Notes under the pieces: model-generated | What the model was told of the DNA's origin: nothing | The model's database searches: none | The model's input: the letters and a program-made list of their open reading frames with translations, nothing else | Shown here: positions 53,222-64,000 of the stretch, one piece after another | Layout of the letters: each line of letters begins with the position of its first letter | Position numbering within the stretch: position 1 is the stretch's first letter | Assembly: GCA_009760855.2 (NCBI GenBank) | Contig: WPIO01000020.1 | Coordinates: forward strand, 436,001 to 500,000 | DNA from: Cristatella mucedo | Lineage: Eukaryota > Bryozoa > Phylactolaemata > Cristatellidae | Reading direction: 5' to 3' | DNA length: 64,000 bases | Translations under genes and position numbers: made by a program

Positions 53222-56200
53222 TAAGAAGCAGAGCTCGGCGCTGGGGAGCTCAATTCTCTTTTCAGTTGGATAAGCTTTGCTGTGCATGTCCGTGATCGCA
53301 GAAAATAGTTTAAGGACGCTCGATGAGATGTATAATTAAAATTATCCAACCGACATAAGAAATGAGCAGCTGCAATGCTTTACAAGCAGAGCTGACCTTA
53401 TATTTGAAGTGTACCGTTGATCCGTCAAGTATTGGCCGAGTTGAAAAGGGGAAATCGTCAAAGCGTCTGATCCGACTTCTAATATGACTGTGTTTTGAGC
53501 GTTGCCCTGAACCATTATTCCATTGTAGGTTCAATATTTTTACTATTTTCTTGACATTTAACCCCAGTTCGCGTCTAGCCTCGTTGCTTCTTCAAAAGCT
53601 ACTTTATACCTTTTATTGCAGCAACTAATTTGCTAGACTGAGGTCCATAGAGGCTGAACTTAAATAGAGCCCAATGAAAATTTTGCGATGACCAGTATAA
53701 GCGGTCTTGGGCTGTGGAGGCTTGTTGCATCTGCAGTTCCTCCTGCAGCGAGCGGAGCAGAAGCCACGGGCAAATTTGATAGAGGAGTGGTAGTCCACGA
53801 AGGTTATATAATTGCGATTTAATCGGAGTTACTTAAAAGACCCAGAAAACAATTACAGCCTATCTGTATCCATCTTGTCTATCCAGAGACTTAGCTTTCA
53901 GGCATGCATGTGTAGTATGCTTATACATTACTTGTTATTAAAATTTTTCAAAGTGGTACTACATCTACTGTGTATCCATTACTTTCAGTTTCTGCCGTTT
54001 CTCTTTTCCAGTACACCGTTCCCTGTTAACCAGCAAGGAAAGCGAAGGGAATGTTTGATTTAATCTTAACAATAATAAGGAAGAATTTCATGTCCGAAGT
54101 ACAACTCTCTGGTTAAAAGCTCAGAATACAACTGTTTCGTTCAAAGCTCAAAGCACAAATGACTAATTATTCCACATGACGTGTTTGGTTCCAATTGCTT
54201 GTAATCAGGAACATGTATATAACTTCGGGGCTCGTCATATCAATCTAAATGATTTCGCGTACCAAAGTTTTACTAGAAGGAATTACTTCTTAAAACTTCA
54301 TATGCATCATTGACTGTTTCCTTTCTACAAAATTAAAATTTCCTAGAACATTATTTATCCTGCGCACCGATGTTGGACCGCCATAATCCTTCCAGCTCCG
54401 TCAAGAGCGAACTTGGTGATTGCTCTCATCTGGAAAAGGAGTGTTTTAACTGTGCTCGCCAGGTGCCCAGACGCCCGGATTTTCAAAATCTTTTGAAAAA
54501 AATGGTGGCCACCACCGAGGAGCCCTGCTCGCACCAATAGCATATACATGACAATCCACGTGTACGCAGCATATAATGTGAATAACTACGTGATTTTATT
54601 TTCCTTGCAAGTGTTACGAAGTCGGGGCACATTGCATCACGATGCGATGCGAACATAAGCTGACGGTGAGCTAAGAACAACTTTGGGTTATTAAGCTTCA
54701 AATCGATTTCAGACGGTAGCCTACCACATTCAAAGACATCGTGTCAGTTATCTAAATGCTTTTGCATGTAATCGCAATGTAACTCGCTTTGTTTGATTCC
54801 GTATCAAGAAGGAAATGCCACAGAAAACCGGTCGCTTTAGAGACAAGCGAGTTTTGTTTACTGGTAAAAAAATGTATACAAGATGGAAGCGTATCTTTGT
54901 GCTCCATCGGTCGCTTCGAGCTCAAGCACCACATTTTTTGGTAGTCTGGTACTGTTCAGGAAAGCCACAGTATGATCATCTATCGCACGAAAAGACACAG
55001 CGACGGGAATTTTCGGGAGTTCTGTCGCTGGTTCTTTCTTCCTTAATACGATAATCAATCCTCAAGCTAAGAATGGGTCTTACAAAGGGATTCTTGGGTA
55101 CTGTACCTCGGGATAGTAACTTACTGTTTTTACACTTGTCATGAGGTTGCCATTGATTCAGTTGTTTTCCATGCACTTTTTAGAATAGTTTCGCACAGTC
55201 CACACCATGCTAAATGCTTAATGCTTTGAAATTCCTAAGCATCTTCATAGCAGGCTCATTGGCTGCTGTGGCGCCGCACTAGTTACCTCGAAGAGACCAC
55301 CGATAAAAACTGGAGAATTTCCAAGGAGAATTAACTCAAATATATTAGAAAATACTTTTATTGGATGTTTTGGCACATCGAAATGACGATTGAACCGCCA
55401 TCATCAAGAAACTACTTTCAGGAATGATTTCGAAGAGCTGCGGCAACTATCTCACAGACTCAAAAGGCTTAAGCTGACACACACCGGATGTCAACCAACT
55501 GTTTGCTCAGGCAAATTAGTCGTTGATCCAGTGCAAAAGTTGGGTCAACAGCTCTTACAATACAATGACAGAGTTTGGTACTGCACATACCTTCATCACC
55601 AGCTGTTTAGAAGCTCAAACAACTGAATCAAAGGCAGGACGAGAATTTCTTAATTTAAATTTTGGCCTAATATGATTAGTACAGCAAAATAATTTCAACT
55701 GAACCAACTAGGAAAACGTTTCGCAAAAAGAATCAGCCTCTTCAAATCCCCGCTCGGCCCCGGCAGGGTAGGGCTCCTCCGACTAAAGTACCATAATTTA
55801 TTCGAATATTCAAAGTAGAAGTTTCTATTACAGTTTCTGTCAATGCAATACAGGCCAGAAACCTGCTATCGTAAGATAAAATGTCGTACACAGACGTCTA
55901 ATATTCCGTCGTCTATTTATAGATTGAGCACACTTTTGGCTATGAGCACTGTGCCCATAGCAGCTAATTGGGTGCCGTTATGTCGTTGTTTAGCAAAGAG
56001 CTAACTCTCCCTCTCTCTGTCTCTCTGTCTCTCTCTCCCCACTGTGAGCAGTATGCATGTAGCCGAACATGCGGTGGCTCTATGAACAAACGACGGCGTA
56101 TTAGCTGACCCAGACGATATTTTGGTAATACCTTACCTTGAAAATGATTTTAACGATAATTTTTCAAAGGAGCCGTCTAGGTGAGCTTGAAGTGGATCAG

Positions 56201-57985
56201 AAATCCGAGCACCAGCTTATACGAATGGCGTATGAGGTCACTTCCAGCTTTTTAAAGCTGTTGCAGATATTGAAAACGTTTCCTACCATAATCAGAAATT
56301 CACTTCGCACTTAAGTTTGTTGATGATTGGAGAATTATGAAACATTGAAGCATCTCAATGGTTGGCTATGATAGTCCCTCAATTTGAACAAAGGCTCAAA
56401 ATGCTTGATTTTGCGTATGTGTAGTTATATGCTAAACCTAGTTAGAAACTGTCTAAGCTAATGACGAATCAGATTAATCAAACAGTAAATGATCAACCAA
56501 GTTTACTAATACACAATGAATTGATTGGCAATCAGTTTGCAACTTCTTTCATAAAAGCTGCGAATTCCTTACTGCCACATAACGGAAAGGTCTAGAAGAG
56601 ACATAAATAAATCGATGCAGGCAACTGGAATGCGCTTATAGGCTTAGCCATTAAAGTCAATAGACCAACATTCTAAACAAAATAAAATTGAACATGAAGA
56701 CACAGCTTGTAAGTAAATCAGTGATTTTATTGAACCATATCTACGCTTTTATATCAGCCATTTAGAGAGTTATGCGACCGAGCAAGGGAAGCAGCGACGG
56801 CGGTTGTAAGCACTCGTGAATTAACGAATTTGTGAAAGCAGCCTCTAATTAAGTTACAGTATTATACGTTTTGTAAGACTAAACAAAAATTTGACCGCGA
56901 TTTTATGCGAATGCAAGTTATCAACTGGTTCATAGCTTACGATGAAATCGCTTTCCTATGTCAATGCATTGGAAGTGATTTGCCACTTTACTGGTCTATG
57001 TTTATTTCAATAGCTTCCGTCATCAAGGGGACTGGCTCTGACCAACGGGTTTTTATGATGTTATACTATAACGGACAGAAAGTTGGAATTATTATTAACT
57101 GAGCAAACACGGTTTGAGACTCAGATAATCTGATTCTGCAATGGTAGATCGGCCGCGTATTTCCTTTTACATGTCCCCACATATAGCTACCGACTGTCAC
57201 AGGATGTCATTAAGTCTTAGCATAACCGTTTTTGCCTCGTGTACTATATTATTGTCCAGACTGCTGTGAAAAGCAATGCACCTTACCTTCCAAGTAATCT
57301 GACGTTAAAATAATGTGTGTCGGTATTATCAAGCTTTCTCTTGTAATCCTTATGTTGGATAGTTTCTGAATGGAATTTCTCTCTGGGAAATGTACCAAAC
57401 ATTTTTCTGGCAGTGAGCTCGAGGCAAAGTATAGATCTTGACGAAAATCGTTTTTCTGATGACTGAGATTCTTCATTTTCAGACTATATTTGCTGATTGC
57501 TTGTACGAGAATGCAAAGTTTGCCCCTGCACTACCTAACATAGGTTACGACCTAATTTTGTTCATATTCATGGTTCTGGACGATGCTTGATGGTCACCTC
57601 ACAAGGTCTTATTAAATAAATCTTGGATAGAAAAAACAGACTGGGGAGAGAGAGAGAGGCTTTCAGCAAGGTCTTAATGATAAGCTCATATTAAAACCAG
57701 CTGGTTCAGTAATTTTTTCTGTTGGACATTACCTTCACCCCAAAGAGCCGCCTTGGATCTTGTGGATATTCTGATGGGGCGATAGACAAAGAATTTTCCG
57801 TGCTTACTTAATTAAAACACAATCATTAGTCTTGTGAGCCGTTCTGCTGCTAAACACTAACTTCTTCTGATGGGCTGAGGCTGCTAACCTCTTTAATATT
57901 TCTGAATAACTCGACAATTCTGTTTGTTCTCTTACTTCAGATTGCTGCTATGTCTTCCAATCTATAATAATGACGATGGTGCTAA
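53222..57985. other. Long AT-rich unassigned region
   Basis: This is the longest stretch in the window without a recognised repeat family. It holds only chance-length frames (up to about 83 codons at 53,812 and 79 at 54,815) and none is recognisable. A CT/GTCT-rich microsatellite lies at 56,004-56,040 and a short GA run near 57,645-57,658. It may be unique intergenic or intronic DNA. Confidence 0.4.
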
Positions 57986-58070
57986 TAATAATAATAATTC
58001 AGTTGATTGTATAGCACCCTAAAAGAATAAAATTTTTATCCAGGCACTTTGCAACTTGTCGTTCGCTTAA
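57986..58070 (-). mobile_element. LINE family 2, short 3' tail
   Basis: An AAT run, TCAGTTGATTGTATAGCACC, CTAAAAGAATAAAATTTTTA, TCCAGGCACTTTGCAACTTG. Only about 80 bases remain. Confidence 0.75.
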
Positions 58071-58361
58071 CTGTTTTCTAGCTCCTAGACGGTCCCGGCT
58101 GCAATTGCGATTTAAAATTATTTCACTACTCTTACTTCTAAGAATATTGCTGTGTTTCTAATTAAGCTAAAATAATAAAAATGCCATGTTTCCATTTCCT
58201 ATGCTCACGCGCCTAAATCACACAACTCTCAAACAGGTAATATCACTACTTTCCCTGGATGGTTGGAATTTAAAGTGAATACCTAAACCCTTGTATCCCT
58301 TATAGCTTTTGCTTCGTTCAGATAAAAGACGCTCCTCAGGACGCTTGTCAGGTTTAAAGCG

Positions 58362-58440
58362 TGAATAATAATAATAATAAAAATGCACTTGATAAAGCGC
58401 CCTCAGAGAACTCAATCTCTTTCTAGGCGCTTCGTTCTTT
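58362..58440 (-). mobile_element. LINE family 1, very short 3' tail
   Basis: An AAT run, ATGCACTTGATAAAGCGCCC, TCAGAGAACTCAATCTCTTT, CTAGGCGCTTC. The hairpin is intact, and little besides it and the AAT tail survives. Confidence 0.88.
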
Positions 58441-58525
58441 AATGCTTGCAAGTATATGTGAAATGTCTGGAATGAGATTTATTTCTCTTATGAGGCTATA
58501 CAAATTCATTATTATCATAATTCTG
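58441..58525 (+). mobile_element. Decayed SINE B-type tail, back to back with the previous one
   Basis: GTATATGTGAAATGTCTGGA, ATGAGATTTATTTCTCTTAT, GAGGCTATACAAATTCATTA. This resembles the SINE B tail (GAAGCGCCTGAATAGAGATT..., TCTCTTGGGGCGCTATATAA) more than the LINE family 1 tail. Confidence 0.6.
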
Positions 58526-59020
58526 ATTCTGCAGCTAGGCTGATTATATACTCTTGATTGCGTCAGGTTGATCAACTGTCTCCACCGATTGCGAACGAAA
58601 AAGATTCATTAGCGACTGGACGTTGCGTACGCACGATTGCCTGGCAGGAAACAATCAGTTTCCTCGCCAAGAATAAAAACACGAAGTCGCAACGAATAAC
58701 TCCTTCTTGTTCAGATAGATTTTGTTAACTTTCGACATCATTCATTGCATATATTTTCAATATATACATCGCGCACACATCGCTTCTTTTGAAACAAACC
58801 AGCTGGTTTGCTGCGGAGCTATTACGGCGTAGGCGTAGAAATAACCACCGGGTTATTGGAATAAGGGTGCATGAAAGACGCTTGCACTTTACGAAACAGA
58901 TCTGTGGAGAATCCAAGTCCGGCAGCCAAGTCCAAGTCCGGCCTGCTTCTTTTTTTGACACGTGCACGCGGGAGTTACCGCTGCTAAGGTTCTTCTACTA
59001 GCCATACAAAATGAGACAGT
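58526..59020. other. Unassigned sequence
   Basis: No gene. A small CCAAGTCCGG duplication lies at 58,912-58,940. Confidence 0.4.
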
Positions 59021-59580
59021 TAATAATAATAGTAGTAGTAACACATTTGATAATGCACCCTCAGAGAACTCAATCTATTTATAGGGGCTTTACAATTGCT
59101 GCCAGGGAAGCACGATCGAATGGTTCGTGGTAGCATGCTTAATAAACAACAAGAATAACATGGTTAGGAATGACATGCATCAAGTCAGCATGAAAGTGCG
59201 GTTAGTGGCAGCATACAACACTGTCAGCACGCACAAGCACATGAAAGACGAATAACATGGACCCACTAAATGCAGTCATAAATAGGTGCATTTTAAATTT
59301 ATTTTTAAATATGGTCAAATCAGGGGATGTCGTGACTGAAGTTGGGAGTGAGTTCCAAGATTTCGGAGCATACGAACTAAAGGCACGGTCTCCAAATGAT
59401 TTGAGGTTTGCACGAGGTAAACAGTTAGATTCCGAAAAGCAGGTGTTACGATGGTTAGCTTGGTGGAGCAGTAGACCTGATAGGTAGGCTGTAGTCAAAG
59501 AATGAAAAAACACCTGAAAGTGAGTGAAAAAACCTTGAAGGCGATGCGTCGCTTGACTGGTAACCAGTGGTACGAGGAAG
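59021..59580 (-). mobile_element. LINE family 1, 3' portion
   Basis: The tail (AATAATAATAGTAGTAGTAA, CACATTTGATAATGCACCCT, CAGAGAACTCAATCTATTTA) is followed by the UTR GTTAGTGGCAGCATACAACA. The minus-strand frame 59,513-59,202 reads LTTAYLSGLLLHQANHRNTC, FSESNCLPRANLKSFGDRAF, SSYAPKSWNSLPTSVTTSPD, LTIFKNKFKMHLFMTAFSGS. This is an intact run of about 100 codons of the LINE C-terminus, so the copy is relatively young. It ends 5' at GCTTGACTGGTAACCAGTGG. Confidence 0.95.
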
Positions 59581-60090
59581 TACTTGACTTATGCAACAAA
59601 TTTAGACGGCATCCAGACACGAAAGAGACACATGCGAAGGCGTTATGTCAAATGGTCGAGTGTGCCGGCTTAAAACATTTAGTTTATGTCAAATGGTTAA
59701 CTGTGAAAGCTTGGAGCACAGATATTGGCCACACGAACCAAAGTGGAAGCCAATAGAGCCAGAAGCTCTTGGTGGTGACAGACTGGGAAAACGTAGGCAT
59801 TGAGAATAGAAGAAACATAAACATTAGCGGACCCGTGTGCAGCTCTTATGTGGGCTTCGGAAACATTTTAACGACGGGCCAAAATTTAGGATTGCAAGCA
59901 GCAAAGTCCTGGAATATGTGTCTTCCTTTGATCTTGACCCAAAACTGCGTTTTTGGCTTATAGAGGATTGGGTCTTCTATCGCTATTCGACTATCATTTT
60001 ATTATGATTATTGATTATCACTATTTAATTGAGGTATTTAAAGCAGCCGGTCTTCTTTGCTTCATCTCGTTGCAAAGTGGCGTGCATCCC
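59581..60090. other. Unassigned sequence
   Basis: An 84-codon plus-strand frame (59,502-59,756) begins in LINE sequence and then continues into unrecognised sequence. No call. Confidence 0.35.
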
Positions 60091-60195
60091 TTCTCTCCCT
60101 CTCTCTCTCTCTCTCCATCTCTCCCTCTCTCTCTCTCTCCATCTCTCCATCTCTCCCTCTCTCTCTCTCTCCATCTCTCAATCTCTCTCTCATCC
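60091..60195. repeat. (CT)n with periodic CCAT, minisatellite-like
   Basis: CT runs interrupted regularly by CCAT or CCCT, giving an irregular longer period. Leu/Ser ORFs are artefacts. Confidence 0.93.
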
Positions 60196-61444
60196 TGCGT
60201 GCCTGCGCATCCGGAGAACGACTACTGTTTCATGTCGAAGAGAAGTGCCGCACCAAGTGAAAACTCACAGCGTGGTAAAAAAAAAATAACTTAGCATGAT
60301 TGTGAACATTTTTGCATTACCTCACAGCCTTGCTTGGCTCTACTGCCGAGAGGCTGGACATGAAGATCGCTTCTGCTCTCATGTTTTAGTCGATATAGCC
60401 ATGCCACTTCCTCCTTAATAATCTTGGAGGACCTCTCTGAGATCAAAATATGTACGAGCAATTATGCTGTCGATAATGTATTCCCACTCTATCCCATTTG
60501 GGCACGTACAACACATGCGCTCGCACGCGGAACGGATAACAGAAAAACACACGGGCAGATACGTACGCACAAACTTTCATGAACACACTGCATGCGAGCC
60601 CACAAACCCACTTACTTATGTACTCACACATGCATGCACGTATGCCAGAGCAGGCGCATTCGAGCACAATAAAAGCACTAACACAGCGTCCCGCAATTTC
60701 AAACCGTCTGCGGTCCCATCGAAGCAGTCTTTCGAATCTCTTGTTTTGAGCTCATTGGGCCAACTGTTGCATTAGTCTGTCGTCCCCTTAAGGTAAGAAG
60801 TCCCTTTTCTCAGATATCTCTGATCTCTTTGGATTCTTTGTGAAAGAAATCGATCTTTTCTCGTTACGGATAGTTTAAAAATTCATTTTGATAACTATCC
60901 GACTCCTTCGGCGCCAAATTTTGTGCTCTAAATAACTCATCGTCTCTTGGGCTCATGTGTATGCCCTTACACATATCAAGGGTCACACACACTCGACCAA
61001 ATTTTCTCCTACCGCTGTGTGTTTTTATCGTCTATTATTGCCAAATTCTACTTATCTGAAAACATGCGGATCTCAAGTATACAGTGTGTGCCCTGCTCCG
61101 CATCTAAAGTCATCTCTGAATTTTGAAACCTTCAGACCCCTGAGACCAATGCTGTCATCGCGAGAACATCTTCTTTGCCCCTGCAACTTTACGAATGTCA
61201 TCATTGGTATAATGCTGCAATACGAAACTAGCTGATATGCCCGATGAGTCTGCACCTCTGACTAAGCGAATTGTATACCCTTGCCCTGACTGCCCATGGT
61301 TACTTAAGGCTGTAAACCAACTAGGTCTACTAAGCGAAATCTTAAAAAAAGCATAACAATGTCAGGACTGACTGTCCACCGACTGACAGATGAGGACTAC
61401 TGTAGATAGTACAATCGATCCAAGCAAAGGCCAAGTCTAATTTC
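60196..61444. other. Unassigned sequence
   Basis: Frames up to 103 codons (60,464-60,775), with no recognisable motif and no repeat family. Confidence 0.4.
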
Positions 61445-61965
61445 TGTAACATGATGTTATGTTATCTATCTCCATCTGTAACTCAAAAAAGCCACAAGGA
61501 CTAAATGAGTGTTACGCAGAAGAGTTTTTTATAGCGCACCCACAGCCTAAGCGGCTTTCGGTACGCATTCGGTATCCAACAGACTTAATCTCACGCAACA
61601 AAGAGAAAGTGGGAAGAATATCAGAGTCAGGCGAGCAGTTGAGGTAGTGAGTAGCATTGAAGTAGTAGCTCAGGACCACTAGAAAGGATGAGCCAAAGCA
61701 GGAGAGTAGTTGTCGTTGCTTAAAAACCATTGAAGTGAGTTCCACAGTCTAGGACCTGCAGAGAAAAAGCTTCTATCGCCAACCGCCTTTAAGCGGAGGG
61801 ATGGAACGGCTAATTTATTGTCCATATAAGACCTAACGGTGCGAGGAGGCTGAAACTGGTACAGCAGTTAAGCTAGGTATGGAGAAGCCAAGCCATGGCG
61901 GCCTTGTGGGTCAGCATAAGAACTTTGCTCTGTACCCGTTGATCAAAGATTGCAGAAGCACAGAG
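61445..61965 (-). mobile_element. LINE family 3, 3' portion
   Basis: The plus strand shows the reversed tail (AACATGATGTTATGTTATCT, ATCTCCATCTGTAACTC), AGCGGCTTTCGGTACGCATT, GTTGAGGTAGTGAGTAGCAT, GTGAGTTCCACAGTCTAGGA and GTGGGTCAGCATAAGAACTT. It is colinear with 29,101-29,640. The minus-strand frame includes YLNCSPDSDILPTFSLLREI. Confidence 0.9.
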
Positions 61966-62039
61966 CACAACCCAAAAATACTGATGGCTACAATAATCTT
62001 TCTCCTTTATAAATACTCCTAGGTTAGCTCCTAACCTAG

Positions 62040-64000
62040 TGATCAATGAGGCGATCTAGCTGATTGCATCTTTAGCTTCTTTGTCAGCATGACAGACAAG
62101 ATCAGATAGCAAAAACCTAAGGTAGCAGCATGCTTCTAAACTAATGCCCCCAATAACATTCCTTCACGACTCCCCTACCTCAATTCCTCGCAGCACCTTA
62201 ATGTTTACATTCAAAGAGGCCACAAGTGACGACATACTAAAATTCATCTGTCAATCAACCAAGACTACTAGGCCTCTGGACACAATACCCAGAGTCCTAC
62301 TTCTACGATGGACAGACCTGCTGCTGCCATGCATAGCTAACATAATTGATATATCCTTAGATTCAGGTCACATCCCAGCCTCTTTCATTCAAGAAGGCTA
62401 TAGTTAGGCCACTAATTAAGAAGGCAGCACAAGACAAAGAAAACTTGAGCAGATTCTGCTCAGTCTCCCTTGTGCCGTTCCCGTCGATGGCACTAGAACA
62501 AGTTGTGGCAGACCAGCGTAACTCATATATTGAAACCACGTCTAGCTAGTAAGTTTCAGTCTGGGTTTAGAGCTGATCGCTCCACAGAGTAAGCGTTGCT
62601 TGGGGTTATAGTGTCCTTTTCAAGACCTTTGCAGACTTAAATAAAGTTTGCTCTGCTCGTTTTGCTTGGTAGCGTTCGATGGTATGAATCCGCAAGTCCT
62701 TCTTGTGCGCCTCTCATCATCGCCAGGGCATTTTCGGTACAGTATTTCAATGGTTCAAATCCTATCTCAGTGGGAAGCTCCAGTGCATCTACCGAGTATT
62801 TGCGTGATCGTACGAAGGTCAACCGAAGAACCACTGAGTTATTTGCTACCTCAGGGGGGCGTCTGTGCTCGATTTGCTTCTTTTCGCAGCTTATACTCTC
62901 CCATTTGTCGATGTGATCAAAAAGCACAATGTAGGCTTTCACTTGGATGCAAGAGGAGAAAACTGAGAAACGAGAGGAGAAACGCAGTTGTACGTTTGCT
63001 TTCATTCTTACCAGCTTTCCAGCACGACTAACTCTCTTAACTCTATTGCTGCAAGTACTGCTGACATCCAAACATAGATGACAGCAAACGTTCTCCAATT
63101 AAATGACGATAAAGTAAACTTACTAGACATTGGAAAACCAAGTGGGACTCGGAAATTGAAAGCTTAACTTTCAAAATCGGCTCTGCAAGCAAGTATATCT
63201 CCCGTTGCATCATCAGCGCTGGTTTAACCCATTGGTTAAGGTGCTCCCCTTAACGACCGAGGTCAAGGTGAATGTATTTGATGACCGGCTCGAGCATCGT
63301 GGCATAAGTGTCGGAATAGAGATTAATTTCTCTTAAGGCGTTATATAAATGAACTATATATATATCTGCACAAAAACTAGGTGTCCGTTTTCAAAGATCC
63401 TTCACTAGACGATCACATCATTTCCACAGCCAAGTTTGCCTACTTTCGGCTACATAACAGAGCCTGAATTCGGTCTTGCTTAGAGGAGGACACTACATCC
63501 CCATTGGTCCTTGCATTTGTGACATTCAATCTTGACTTCTGAAACTCACTGCTTGGTGGTCTGCCGGCCTGTGCAATTAGGTACTTATAGTTGGTGCACA
63601 GCTATGCAGCTAGGCTTTTCTGACGTAAGCATCGCAGTTGCCACATCACACCATTTCTTGCCGACCTGCAGTGGCCTCAAACTCAAGCTACGCATCTACT
63701 TCAAGGTTATTTTGCTCCCTTCGTTTCCTGGCTCCAGCCTACCTATCGGAATCACTCCCCAAACAGGCTATGTATCATGCTACCAGCTTTTCTCAACAAA
63801 ATTGTTTAGCTTACCTCGTCAGACCCTCAAATCTTTTGGAGACCGTGCCTTTAGTTGGTATGCTTTCAAAGCCTGGAACTCACTCCAAACTGAAGTCACA
63901 AAACTCCCTGTCTTCACGACATTTAAAAAGAAGCTACGCCAGCCTTTGAAAGCTTTTGGTGTTTTTATTCGTTGTTGGCTTATGTGTGCTGAAACTGAGC
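62040..64000 (+). mobile_element. LINE family 1, decayed reverse-transcriptase copy running off the window
   Basis: In order on the plus strand: FFVSMTDKIR (linker), FKEATSDDILKFICQSTKTT, LDTIP...LLLPCIANIIDISLDSGH, IPASFIQE (start of the reverse transcriptase), then RPLIKKAAQDKENLSRFCSV, FQWFKSYLSGKLQCIY, IKKHNVGFHLDA just before the lost YADD region, NSIAASTADIQT, LQLNDDKVNLLDIGKP, a nested SINE B, then LGVRFQRSF, LADLQWPQTQATHLLQ-type text, TLKSFGDRAFSWYAFKAWNS and TTFKKKLRQP. Many frame changes and stops are present. The copy gives the domain order of the family and the 3' end lies beyond 64,000. Confidence 0.9.
63213..63365 (+). mobile_element. SINE B copy 9, nested in a LINE
   Basis: CGCTGGTTTAACCCATTGGT, TAAGGTGCTCCCCTTAACGA, CCGAGGTCAAGG, an insertion (TGAATGTATTTGATGAC) within the B region, CGGCTCGAGCATCGTGGCAT, GGAATAGAGATTAATTTCTC, TTAAGGCGTTATATAAATGA, then a short TA run. 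LINE sequence resumes at CTGCACAAAAACTAGGTGTC, matching the uninterrupted copy near 40,339 (CTGCACGAAAATCTTTGCGT). Confidence 0.88.

Noticed and set aside
58362-58440. Stem-loops followed by AT-rich runs as bacterial-type terminators
   Set aside because: They are the 3' hairpins of LINE and SINE families, repeated many times and tied to microsatellite tails.

Overview
This is about 64 kb of eukaryotic, almost certainly metazoan, DNA that reads as repeat-rich intergenic or intronic sequence. The reasons are abundant tRNA-derived SINEs, many 5'-truncated non-LTR retrotransposon (LINE) fragments whose 3' ends run into short tandem repeats, long TA, CA, CT, CAG, GTCC and ATT microsatellites, and no long open reading frame outside repeats. 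The longest non-microsatellite ORFs (about 150-190 codons) are roughly what chance predicts for 64 kb at this base composition (my own estimate). The style fits an invertebrate, but I cannot name the species. I find no intact protein-coding gene, no tRNA or rRNA gene and no bacterial-type operon or CRISPR. By hand count about a third of the window is recognisable mobile DNA or simple repeat.

The repeat community has six parts. (1) LINE family 1 is CR1/L2-like, with reverse-transcriptase C-termini of the type DLHWLPVKQR...SLAPAYLSDLL...GDRAFS...PKAWNSL and a 3' tail that forms a hairpin before (ATT)n. (2) LINE family 2 is related and has a variant of the same tail. (3) LINE family 3 has a different C-terminus (GPRLWNSLPQ) and an (ATTAC)n-type tail. 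(4) SINE A is tRNA-derived with an AATGAGGCTGnTnAATCAGC-type tail. (5) SINE B is tRNA-derived, with a 3' tail that mimics the family 1/2 LINE hairpin and ends in (TA)n. (6) Single elements include a decayed Ty3/Gypsy-like integrase (32.37-33.05 kb), a 685-bp pogo/Tigger-like MITE with TA duplications (23,976-24,660) and a possible hAT-like MITE (12.84-13.15 kb).

The most interesting object is at 21,776-26,859. Two arrays of a degenerate ~170-bp tandem unit lie in opposite orientation, about 1.1 kb on the left and 0.8 kb on the right. Their outermost bases match as an inverted repeat (14 of 16), and they are bracketed by a 9-bp direct repeat (GTACCGAGT / GTACCAAGT). This is the architecture of a foldback or long-TIR DNA transposon with satellite-like termini. 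Its interior holds the pogo MITE and LINE debris and no transposase that I can recognise.

Layout: 0-9 kb, SINEs, one family 3 LINE and microsatellites; 9-11 kb, GC-rich DNA with an uninterrupted (CAG)29; 11-21.5 kb, LINE fragments of all families with a SINE B nested in a LINE; 21.8-26.9 kb, the foldback-like element; 27-35 kb, TA and CA microsatellites, LINE debris and the Gypsy integrase; 35.6-36.9 kb, a CpG-rich island that is the best promoter/first-exon candidate; 37.6-41.1 kb, two of the best LINE copies plus SINEs; 41.5-42.2 kb, a second CpG-dense patch with a 34-bp perfect palindrome; 42.7-58 kb, mostly unassigned DNA with scattered tails and a SINE-in-SINE nest at 52.9 kb; 58-64 kb, LINE fragments ending in a decayed family 1 LINE that runs off the window edge. 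The elements work together only as a parasite community: the SINEs appear to borrow LINE machinery, and successive nesting gives relative ages.
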